Source of the DNA: CAZGQY01 sp964528035
GTDB lineage: Bacteria > Pseudomonadota > Gammaproteobacteria > Methylococcales > UBA1147
DNA: 10,555 bases
Assembly: GCA_964528035.1 (NCBI GenBank)
Contig: CAZGQY010000148.1
Coordinates: 1 to 10,555 of the forward strand
Direction: 5' to 3'
Notes under the pieces: generated by a model
Seen by the model: the letters and a program-made list of their open reading frames with translations, nothing else
Told to the model about the DNA's origin: nothing
Database searches by the model: none
Shown here: one piece after another, positions 6,172 to 10,555 of the stretch
Numbering within the stretch: position 1 is the stretch's first letter
Layout: every line of letters begins with the position of its first letter
Translations under genes and position numbers: made by a program

Positions 6172-6414
6172 TCACTTCTTGAGCATATCACCTTCTTTAA
6201 AGAGCAACCACATAATGTTAAGGTTGGTGTTACGGTGAAAGCTACCGACCGTTTCAACCGACGGCATACTCTTATTGTTCTCGATCTCAGACAACGGCCC
6301 AATGGTAGCGTCGATCATGGCCGCTACCTCATTTAAAGTAAGCTTCTGACTTTTACGCCACTCCTTAAGGCGTTCTCCGAGTTTTGGTTTGATACATTTT
6401 AATTTTGGGATCAT
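6172..6414 (-). CDS. XRE-family HTH transcriptional regulator 2
   Basis: This 80-aa protein is almost entirely one Cro/CI-type helix-turn-helix domain: LGERLKEWRKSQKLTLNEVAA, then LSEIENNKSMPSVETV, then NLNIMWLLFKEGDML. An ATG at 6432 would add six residues. The ATG at 6414 is preferred because GGAG lies 6 bp before it, while the upstream ATG lacks a ribosome binding site. It is a clear paralog of XRE regulator 1, including the shared ending FKEGDML, but lacks its N- and C-terminal tails. With two paralogs encoded 0.8 kb apart, cross-regulation or heterodimers are plausible. It stands alone, with non-coding DNA on both sides. Confidence 0.87.
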   Translation of the reverse strand: MIPKLKCIKPKLGERLKEWRKSQKLTLNEVAAMIDATIGPLSEIENNKSMPSVETVGSFHRNTNLNIMWLLFKEGDMLKK

Positions 6415-6554
6415 CACTTTCTCCGTGTTCATGTTACGGTCTTATGAAACTGGATTATCCCTTATAAAGTAAGCTATTGAAAGGGTTTGAGAGTTAAAAT
6501 TTAGAGTTCCGAACGCCCCCTCTTTTCTCCGTATTGCAATAATCTCCACATACG

Positions 6555-6583
6555 AAAAACGACGTGACAACAAAGGCCACGTC
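6555..6583 (-). terminator. Intrinsic terminator after the DUF3768 gene
   Basis: On the minus strand GACGTG (6583-6578) pairs with CACGTC (6566-6561), with partial inner pairing, followed by G and a T5 run at 6559-6555. It lies 11 bp after the stop codon of the DUF3768 gene, as expected of a rho-independent terminator. Confidence 0.7.
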
Positions 6584-6594
6584 ATTTCTTAAAT

Positions 6595-6954
6595 CTAATT
6601 TTCACTCGCAAACATGATGGTTAAAATACGTAAGGTTTTGTCCGGGTCTTCAGGGTGTTCACTTCCACACTCTTGACCTTTTTCAAACGCTTCCTTGTCG
6701 TAGTAAGAAATACGCCAATTCACCGTGTAACCGTCATAATCGAACGTTCCAAAGTCATGCTCTTTATATGGGTCGTTTGCTTCAGTGAATACGTTAAAAT
6801 CACGCACTCTAGCGAAAATTGCGCCTTGGTCGCCGGGGTCTAAAATCGAGATACCATGTGTCATCATTATTTTGCCCGGAACTTGGTCAACAGGTTTACC
6901 AATGCTCGCGCGCAATTCATCATTCAGTTGAGCTATTTTTTCTGATTCTGTCAT
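6595..6954 (-). CDS. DUF3768 family protein
   Basis: This 119-aa cytoplasmic protein has the features I associate with DUF3768, a family of unknown function common on plasmids and phages: ILDPGDQGAIFARVRDFNVF, NDPYKEHDFGTFDYDGYTVNW (positions about 61-81), RISYYD and RILTIMFASEN at the end. The frame is open to 7026, but the ATG at 6954 is used because AAGAG lies just upstream and family similarity starts here. The preceding 24 codons read as non-coding. A terminator follows at 6555-6583. The gene is on the same strand as the methyltransferase operon, with a gap of 166 bp from the ankyrin-like gene, so it may have its own promoter. Confidence 0.85.
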   Translation of the reverse strand: MTESEKIAQLNDELRASIGKPVDQVPGKIMMTHGISILDPGDQGAIFARVRDFNVFTEANDPYKEHDFGTFDYDGYTVNWRISYYDKEAFEKGQECGSEHPEDPDKTLRILTIMFASEN

Positions 6955-7120
6955 TCTCTTGCCTTTTAAAAGGGATGGAAAAAATGAACGGCCAGAAGGG
7001 CACGTTGTGAAGAAATAAAACGGCATCGCCCTGGAGGGCAGATTTTCAGGTGGTGGGTTATTTATGACCGTTTAAAAATTCTCTGGCAAGAAAATTTCCA
7101 ATAAGACGTATGACAATTGA

Positions 7121-7477
7121 CTAAGGTTTCGGTGGTCTTGCGCCTTTTATGAATAAATAACGAATAACGTCATAATGTCGATTTGCGATAGCTTCTTTTA
7201 TGGCTTCGTCCTTATTGATGTGTATGTCCTCTCCCCTCTCCTCTGCCAAGTATTTCACGATGTCGAGACAGCCGATTTTAGAGGCGTAAGGCAAACCGCG
7301 TTCATACTGCGTGTTGATTTTTGCGCCTAACTTGATTGCAGATTTTACGCGGTCAAGGTCGCAATGTTGAATGCCGTAAAAAAATAATCCGGTTGGATCG
7401 TCTTTACCGGCCATGACCGACAATGGCCAAAGCAAATGAAATACAAAAAGGAAAGTAAGAAGCCTTACCCAAGGCAT
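7121..7477 (-). CDS. Small exported ankyrin-like protein
   Basis: This 118-aa protein has a signal peptide (LLTFLFVFHLLWPLSVMA, with a probable cut after VMA at residue 23). The mature part reads as two to three ankyrin-type helical pairs: LFFYGIQHCDLDRVKSAIKLGAKI, then LPYASKIGCLDIVKYLAEE, then EAIANRHYDVIRYLFIKGA. It is the last gene of a three-gene unit; its ATG lies 3 nt after the stop of the Trm112-like gene in the same frame, and no ribosome binding site is seen. It probably depends on reinitiation by ribosomes from the previous gene. It may be a periplasmic protein-binding module. It is the second exported ankyrin protein in the window but is not closely similar to the first. Confidence 0.8.
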   Translation of the reverse strand: MPWVRLLTFLFVFHLLWPLSVMAGKDDPTGLFFYGIQHCDLDRVKSAIKLGAKINTQYERGLPYASKIGCLDIVKYLAEERGEDIHINKDEAIKEAIANRHYDVIRYLFIKGARPPKP

Positions 7478-7480
7478 TTT

Positions 7481-7651
7481 TTAAGAAAGCTTGGAAGCTT
7501 CGTCAAGGAGCATAACGGGGATATTGTCGCGGACTGGAAACACGAGTTTGCATTGACTGCAAATGAGACCGTCTTTTTCATCGGTGAGGCAAACACCGTT
7601 CCTACATTGGGGACAAGCTAAAATATCAAGTATGAATTGATTGATGGCCAT
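7481..7651 (-). CDS. Trm112-like / UPF0434 zinc-ribbon protein
   Basis: This 56-aa protein reads MAINQFILDILACPQC, then LICSQCKLVFPVRDNIPVML and a short helical tail. Two CxxC pairs (CPQC at 13-16, CSQC at 31-34) form the zinc ribbon, and the PVRDxIPVML ending is the family signature shared with E. coli YcaR. Eukaryotic and archaeal Trm112 proteins bind and activate class I methyltransferases. Here the gene follows a class I methyltransferase with an 11-bp gap, and the UAG stop of that gene forms part of the UAGGA ribosome binding site of this one, a strong sign of coupling. I infer that it is the partner or activator of that methyltransferase. Confidence 0.9.
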   Translation of the reverse strand: MAINQFILDILACPQCRNGVCLTDEKDGLICSQCKLVFPVRDNIPVMLLDEASKLS

Positions 7652-7662
7652 ATATTGAAATC

Positions 7663-8349
7663 CTAATTTTTCAAGCCGCGAAAATAAACGGCACCGGCCA
7701 ATGTGTGTTTTTCTTCAAAGGTAAGCGGGATGGATTCAAGATTGAACTTCAAACCCGTAGACATAAACCGATACACAAGAAAACATCTTATTTTCTGAAT
7801 GATTCCAACGGAACCATCTTTATAAACCCGCTTCAGCATTTTTTTATAATTGCCGATGATATTGCGCAAAGCATAGGCCGGACATTTTAAAACCCCTGCA
7901 TCGGTTTCTTCTAAATCCTCGAAAATAACCCGTAGACCACTCACCGACATATTAAAAAAATGATCGGGTACGTCATGGTAAGGAAATACAAACGGTACGC
8001 TTACATCTACATAGCCTCCAGGCTTCAAGACGCGCTTGATCTCCTCCCCTACCACAAATGGTTTTGTGACGTGTTCCAGGACCGCATCACAAAAAACCGC
8101 GCTGAAAGAATGATCTTTAAAAGGCAAACGTAGCGCATCCCCTTGAACAGTCGTATTTTCATATTGGAACATATCAAACTGAACGACACGTTGATTGACC
8201 ATTGGAGAATTTCCGGCTCCAAGATCCAGCACCAAACCCTCTGGATTGTCTTCTAAAAACGGTTGGATTCGATCATTGATCTTTTCCGGCAAGTTGTTTT
8301 TATTTAGCTTTCGGTCGGCTTCAAATTTTGAGTACGGATTAAGGCCCAT
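7663..8349 (-). CDS. Class I SAM-dependent methyltransferase
   Basis: This 228-aa enzyme of the Methyltransf_11 type transfers a methyl group from S-adenosylmethionine. Visible motifs are VLDLGAGNSP (40-49, SAM-binding motif I), an acidic residue after strand 2 (QFDM, Asp59), GDALRLPF (70-77), DAVLEHV (88-94) and RVLKPGG (106-112). The C-terminal half (about 120-228) has aromatic and His residues (PYHDVPDHFFNMS) and a possible hydrophobic surface segment near 180. Substrate class is unknown; small-molecule or cell-envelope glycan/lipid methylation is common for relatives with this layout. It starts the unit with the Trm112-like and ankyrin-like genes. A G-rich segment, GGGTAGGGGC, lies 15 nt before the ATG, a weak ribosome binding context. 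Confidence 0.9.
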   Translation of the reverse strand: MGLNPYSKFEADRKLNKNNLPEKINDRIQPFLEDNPEGLVLDLGAGNSPMVNQRVVQFDMFQYENTTVQGDALRLPFKDHSFSAVFCDAVLEHVTKPFVVGEEIKRVLKPGGYVDVSVPFVFPYHDVPDHFFNMSVSGLRVIFEDLEETDAGVLKCPAYALRNIIGNYKKMLKRVYKDGSVGIIQKIRCFLVYRFMSTGLKFNLESIPLTFEEKHTLAGAVYFRGLKN

Positions 8350-8384
8350 TTTAGGTGTAGAAAGCCCCTACCCAAAAAGGGCAT

Positions 8385-8446
8385 AATATCGGGATTTTAT
8401 AAGTTTAGAATCTCAGGATGTCCTGAAATTCTAACATCCCAATATT
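8385..8446. promoter_or_regulatory. Nested palindrome between divergent genes
   Basis: Inner inverted repeat 8405-8434: TTAGAAT and CAGGA mirror TCCTG and ATTCTAA, with one 2-bp mismatch and a 2-nt centre. Outer inverted repeat: AATATCGGGAT (8385-8395) against ATCCCAATATT (8436-8446), 10 of 11 matching. It sits between the divergent starts at 8349 and 8489 and is a good candidate for a shared operator. A recombination site is an alternative. Confidence 0.6.
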
Positions 8447-8488
8447 GGAATATCAACAGAAAATAACCTTTTTTTCAAAAAAAACTTT

Positions 8489-8740
8489 ATGTCGAAAAAA
8501 GAAGAAGAAACCAGGCCAGTATCTATTAAACGATTGTCTTTTCCAAAGAAGGAGACACACCCCTTACCTTTTTATCCACCGCTTCCTATTTATGAAGAAT
8601 TACGGAAATTAGGGTTTGATGAACGGTGCTCACTGACCGGGCTTGTTTTGGAAGGGGTAGACCTGCTTTTTAAAAAAAGAGGTCTTAAAGGTGTTGAAGC
8701 ATTGCTGAAGGAGCAGGAAAAAGACAAGAAGAAGAAATAG
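8489..8740 (+). CDS. Small ribbon-helix-helix-like protein
   Basis: This is an 83-aa protein with a basic N-terminal tail (residues 1-22), then PLPFYPPLPIYEELRKLGFDE and SLTGLVLEGVDLLFKKRGLKG, then a Lys-rich end. The order of a short strand (PLPFYPPLP), one helix (IYEELRKLG) and a second helix (TGLVLEGVDLLFKK) suits the ribbon-helix-helix fold of small plasmid repressors and antitoxins, but similarity is weak and the fold is inferred. No ribosome binding site precedes the ATG (poly-A/T leader). It runs divergently from the methyltransferase and converges on the 72-aa gene with 26 bp between. The nested palindrome at 8385-8446 upstream may be its own operator. No toxin partner is seen beside it. 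Confidence 0.65.
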   Translation: MSKKEEETRPVSIKRLSFPKKETHPLPFYPPLPIYEELRKLGFDERCSLTGLVLEGVDLLFKKRGLKGVEALLKEQEKDKKKK

Positions 8741-8744
8741 GGAT

Positions 8745-8783
8745 ATTTAAAATTTGGCCCCCTACCCTACTGATTTAAAATTT
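8745..8783. repeat. 11-bp direct repeat at a convergent gene junction
   Basis: ATTTAAAATTT occurs at 8745-8755 and 8773-8783, 28 bp apart, enclosing the C-rich stretch GGCCCCCTACCC. The second copy is inside the 3' end of the minus-strand 72-aa gene. It may mark an insertion or deletion event, or be a chance AT-rich repeat. Confidence 0.4.
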
Positions 8784-8985
8784 CCTGCTGCAATCTCAAA
8801 ACGTCCGGTTTTTCCTGAATCGTTAAATATCCCGTCTGTCTGATTTCTTCCGGGCTTACTTCTCTTAATAGTTTATTCCGTTCCTTGATGGCTTTCTGCA
8901 ATGCTGTTTGTTGATCTGGCAAACCTTTTAGTTTGCGGATTTCTAAAATCTGGTGAGCTAAGAGAAGAAGCTTATTATTTCCCAT
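8767..8985 (-). CDS. Small helical protein, paralog of the 71-aa protein
   Basis: This 72-aa, charged, helical protein has no signal peptide. Residues about 3-45 form one or two amphipathic helices (LLLLAHQILEIRKLKG, then ALQKAIKERNKLLREV), followed by SPEEIRQTGYLTIQEKPDVLRL. The ending shares the pattern S-x3-I-x2-[ST]-G-[FY]-L-T-x2-EK-x3-L-x-L with the 71-aa protein at 4714-4929; over the C-terminal 38 residues about 13 are identical. It is transcribed divergently from parA, so its promoter lies in the same AT-rich block. No ribosome binding site is evident. Its position beside the partition locus could mean a role in maintenance, but the function is unknown. Confidence 0.75.
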   Translation of the reverse strand: MGNNKLLLLAHQILEIRKLKGLPDQQTALQKAIKERNKLLREVSPEEIRQTGYLTIQEKPDVLRLQQEILNQ

Positions 8986-9005
8986 GGAAAGATTTAAGAG
9001 GATTT

Positions 9006-9027
9006 GGGGGCCAGCCCCCCTACCCCC
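9006..9027. other. G/C-tract element upstream of the 72-aa gene
   Basis: GGGGGC (9006-9011) and GCCCCC (9014-9019) form a tight hairpin, and a TACCCCC tract (to 9027) follows on the plus strand. It is an island of G/C in very AT-rich DNA, 21 bp from the start codon at 8985. Related C-tracts occur at 8364-8373 and 8757-8767. Confidence 0.5.
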
Positions 9028-9061
9028 GAAGTTTATTGGAAAGGATGAATTTACTTAATAT

Positions 9062-9123
9062 TATTTATATAATATAAATATTTTATATTATATAAAATAT
9101 TTAAAGTATTTATATGTTTTAAA
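9062..9123. promoter_or_regulatory. AT-only palindrome block upstream of parA (candidate operator/centromere)
   Basis: It contains a 19-bp odd palindrome centred on 9071 (9062-9080), a perfect 29-bp odd palindrome centred on 9089 (9075-9103), and the 15-bp element TTTATATGTTTTAAA (9109-9123). The 13-bp core TTATATAATATAA is at 9065-9077 and, inverted, at 9083-9095. The core and the 15-bp element recur before the next gene. Repeated AT-rich sites next to ParA genes are typical binding sites of ribbon-helix-helix centromere proteins. Confidence 0.65.
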
Positions 9124-9127
9124 GTTA

Positions 9128-9136
9128 TGCTATTAT
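9128..9136 (+). promoter_or_regulatory. Extended -10 promoter of parA
   Basis: TGC-TATTAT (9128-9136) matches the extended -10 pattern TGN-TATAAT at all but one base. Expected transcription start is about 9142-9144, only a few bases before the ATG at 9146, and no ribosome binding site is present. The parA message may therefore be leaderless. The 15-bp repeat element lies over the -35 region. Confidence 0.5.
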
Positions 9137-9145
9137 TAGCTTGCT

Positions 9146-9934
9146 ATGAATAAACAAAAAATAATTACTTTTATAAATGAAAAAGGTGGGGCTGGTAAAA
9201 CCACTACGGCTCTCAATTTTGCTGTTGGCCTTGCGTTAAAAAATTTCAAAGTAGTTATACTTGATGCAGACCCGAATAAAAACCTTTCTCTAGTCTCAAA
9301 GCTCCGAACCAATAAAGAATTAATAATAAGCCCCGCTTTAAAAGAAACTCAAATTAAAGAAGAAGATAAACAAGGAATAAGGTCTCAGTTAAACAAAAAA
9401 AACGCACTAGATTTTTTCCGCTCATTCACCCCACACAAAGAAGTGAATTATTATAAAAATTACGATTACATCATAATTGATTCGCCTGGGCGTGTTTTAG
9501 ATGTGGGTGGGAAAAATCCTGAAGAATTAGCAGCCTCAGCCGTTTCATGTGCTGATCTTATTATTATACCCCTCAATGCTTCCCCTCTTGAAGTTATCGG
9601 CAGTAACGCTGTTATTAAATTAATACGAGCCGTAAATACTGCAAAAGCTAAAAGGAACAAAACCCCCTCTCAATACTTATTCTCTATAAATAGAGAGAAA
9701 ACATTTACCCGGCTTGCAAAAGCAGTTAGAAAACAAATACACAATCTTTATGATATTCCCGATAAGGGGACTGCCGGAAAAGTTAAAATCTTTAACACAG
9801 TAATTGTAGAGAGAATTATTTATCAAGAAGCCATGTTAAAAGGGGAGAGTGTACTCGAATATCAAAAATTCGGGCTTGCAAACCAAGAGATCAATAAACT
9901 CGTAAAAGAAACTCTCAATATTTTAAAAAAATAA
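9146..9934 (+). CDS. parA: ParA-family partition ATPase
   Basis: This 262-aa Walker-type DNA segregation ATPase moves plasmid copies apart together with a centromere-binding protein. Motifs: deviant Walker A KGGAGKTT (13-20) with the signature lysine, switch I region VVILDADP (36-43), Walker B YIIIDSPG (108-115), and a conserved region with PLNASPLEV at about 150-158. It has no N-terminal helix-turn-helix, so it fits the short (type Ib) ParA class, which relies on its partner for autoregulation. The partner candidate follows 93 bp downstream. It lies between two AT-rich palindrome blocks. There is no ribosome binding site and a possible leaderless start. The ATPase assignment is firm. The plasmid role is inferred, since chromosomal and integrative elements also carry such genes. 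Confidence 0.93.
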   Translation: MNKQKIITFINEKGGAGKTTTALNFAVGLALKNFKVVILDADPNKNLSLVSKLRTNKELIISPALKETQIKEEDKQGIRSQLNKKNALDFFRSFTPHKEVNYYKNYDYIIIDSPGRVLDVGGKNPEELAASAVSCADLIIIPLNASPLEVIGSNAVIKLIRAVNTAKAKRNKTPSQYLFSINREKTFTRLAKAVRKQIHNLYDIPDKGTAGKVKIFNTVIVERIIYQEAMLKGESVLEYQKFGLANQEINKLVKETLNILKK

Positions 9935-9960
9935 CTGGACACACATTCAACACTATATGT

Positions 9961-10015
9961 ATAATTTATATAATATAAATTATTTATAATATATATATAT
10001 TTTAAAACATATAAA
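9961..10015. promoter_or_regulatory. Second AT-only palindrome block, upstream of the ParB-like gene
   Basis: It has a perfect 23-bp odd palindrome (9961-9983, centre 9972) that includes the same 17-mer as 9063-9079, then an AT alternation, then TTTAAAACATATAAA (10001-10015), the exact inverse of the 15-bp element at 9109-9123. It ends 12 bp before the next start codon. Duplicate sites in front of both partition genes suggest that the small protein controls both and uses them as centromere. Confidence 0.65.
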
Positions 10016-10027
10016 GAATAAGACCAT

Positions 10028-10372
10028 ATGGGAAAGAAAGACCTTCCAGAGTATAGCGGAAACGTTTTTGATGAAATTGTCGATGATGTTACCAATAAAC
10101 CCAAAAAGCCCAAAAAAACATCTACTCCAAAAAAGGTAGCCACTAAAAAGTTAAACAAGACCCCCACTAAAAAAACAGCCGTAAAAAAAAGTAGCGGGCG
10201 AGGTGATAAAGTACCATTTCCACAAGATACAAAAAAATTTATTGGTTATCCTGCGGACTTGGACGTGGAATTAAAAATTGCACAGGCGAGAAGCAAACAA
10301 TCGGTTACTGAAATTATTGTCAGGGCAGTAGCAAAAGAATTAAAGTTTGATATAGACAAATATTGTACTTAG
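10028..10372 (+). CDS. ParG/omega-like ribbon-helix-helix centromere-binding protein (candidate)
   Basis: This 114-aa protein has a long unstructured, very basic N-terminal part (about residues 18-60), rich in Lys, Pro and Thr (KPKKPKKTSTPKKVATKK). A compact C-terminal domain follows at about 68-114: KKFIGYPADLDVELKIAQARSKQSVTEIIVRAVAKELKF. That is a short strand plus two helices, as in ribbon-helix-helix proteins. A flexible basic tail plus this fold is the usual build of type Ib partition partners, where the tail stimulates ParA. It directly follows parA, with AT-palindrome sites before each gene. No clear ribosome binding site is seen. The assignment rests on architecture and position; sequence similarity to named families is not obvious. 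Confidence 0.75.
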   Translation: MGKKDLPEYSGNVFDEIVDDVTNKPKKPKKTSTPKKVATKKLNKTPTKKTAVKKSSGRGDKVPFPQDTKKFIGYPADLDVELKIAQARSKQSVTEIIVRAVAKELKFDIDKYCT

Positions 10373-10396
10373 GCTAAAAACAAGAAAGTAAAATCC

Positions 10397-10555
10397 GTGT
10401 TTAAGGCATGTTTTAAAGGCTTAATCACAACCGGAAAACTCTCCGGGCGGCTTCTTGTTTTTCTTCTTTTTGGTTTGAAACAGATTTTCAAGTTAATCTT
10501 CAGAAAAAAAAATATCGAATATCGTTCTAATGGGAATGGGCGAACCTTTTTATAA
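10397..10555 (+). CDS. Small membrane protein (candidate, GTG start)
   Basis: This is a possible 52-aa protein that starts at GTG, 24 bp after the previous stop and in the same frame, and ends with TAA at the last base of the window. The peptide has a basic, amphipathic start (FKACFKGLITTGKLSGR), a hydrophobic stretch of about 19 residues (LLVFLLFGLKQIFKLIF) and a polar end (RKKNIEYRSNGNGRTFL), like a short inner-membrane protein. The ribosome binding site is weak (AAGAAAG about 9 bp upstream). Small membrane proteins often begin transfer or secretion operons, but nothing else here shows one. In AT-rich DNA a frame of this size can be chance, so confidence is limited. Confidence 0.4.
   Translation: MFKACFKGLITTGKLSGRLLVFLLFGLKQIFKLIFRKKNIEYRSNGNGRTFL

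Noticed and set aside
5990..6175. GTG-started 61-codon frame overlapping the end of XRE regulator 2
   Set aside because: No ribosome binding site, a low-complexity composition unlike its neighbours, and the start lies within a strong hairpin; the overlap looks accidental.
6955..7026. 24-residue N-terminal extension of the DUF3768 protein
   Set aside because: The internal ATG at 6954 has a ribosome binding site and marks the start of the family-like sequence.
8489..8985. Toxin-antitoxin pair formed by the 83-aa and 72-aa proteins
   Set aside because: They are convergent rather than an operon, and the 72-aa protein has a paralog elsewhere and no toxin motif.
9466..9660. Antisense frame within parA, and similar frames opposite other genes
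   Set aside because: They are shadows of well-supported genes and lack independent signals.
1..10555. CRISPR arrays, tRNA or rRNA genes, insertion sequences
   Set aside because: No regularly spaced repeats, no recognisable cloverleaf or rRNA sequence, and no transposase or terminal inverted repeats were found.

Overview
The window looks like accessory DNA of a Gram-negative bacterium, most likely part of a plasmid or integrative element. The evidence is a tyrosine recombinase with a Xer/dif-like site beside it, a complete ParA plus ribbon-helix-helix partition cassette set in very AT-rich repeats, two paralogous XRE regulators, a plasmid-type J-domain protein, and several exported or lipidated proteins of unknown role. 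The host phylum cannot be fixed from sequence alone. Signal peptides and a lipobox argue for a cell with a periplasm. No replication initiator, relaxase or type IV secretion gene is visible, so this is either a fragment or an element replicated by an unrecognised route.

Layout. 1-435 is non-coding and carries direct repeats and a 30-bp near-palindrome built like a Xer site. 436-1419 (+) is the tyrosine recombinase. Next, on the minus strand, come two exported proteins: a tandemly duplicated ankyrin/six-cysteine protein (2466-1438) and a 246-aa signal-peptide protein (3304-2564). Two large perfect hairpins (3377-3449) close the minus-strand group upstream of them. In transcription order that group is a lipoprotein (5855), XRE regulator 1 (5395), a 71-aa helical protein (4929), a roughly 200-nt structured leader, a J-domain protein (4476) and a 178-aa protein (3991). 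Further right on the minus strand are XRE regulator 2 (6414), a DUF3768 protein with a terminator (6954), and a tightly coupled trio: class I methyltransferase (8349), Trm112/UPF0434 zinc-ribbon protein (7651, 56 aa) and a small exported ankyrin-like protein (7477).

The right end changes in character. A short ribbon-helix-helix-like protein (8489, +) converges on a 72-aa helical protein (8985-8767, -) that is a paralog of the 71-aa protein. ParA (9146) and a basic-tailed ribbon-helix-helix protein (10028) follow, each preceded by a block of AT-only palindromes that look like a centromere or operators. A small membrane-protein ORF (10397) ends exactly at the window end.

How the genes may work together: the recombinase/dif-like site and the ParA cassette are maintenance functions, the two XRE proteins and two ribbon-helix-helix proteins are probable local regulators, and the exported ankyrin, lipoprotein and small membrane proteins are the cargo of unknown function. 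The methyltransferase with its Trm112-like partner is the most coherent candidate enzymatic unit.
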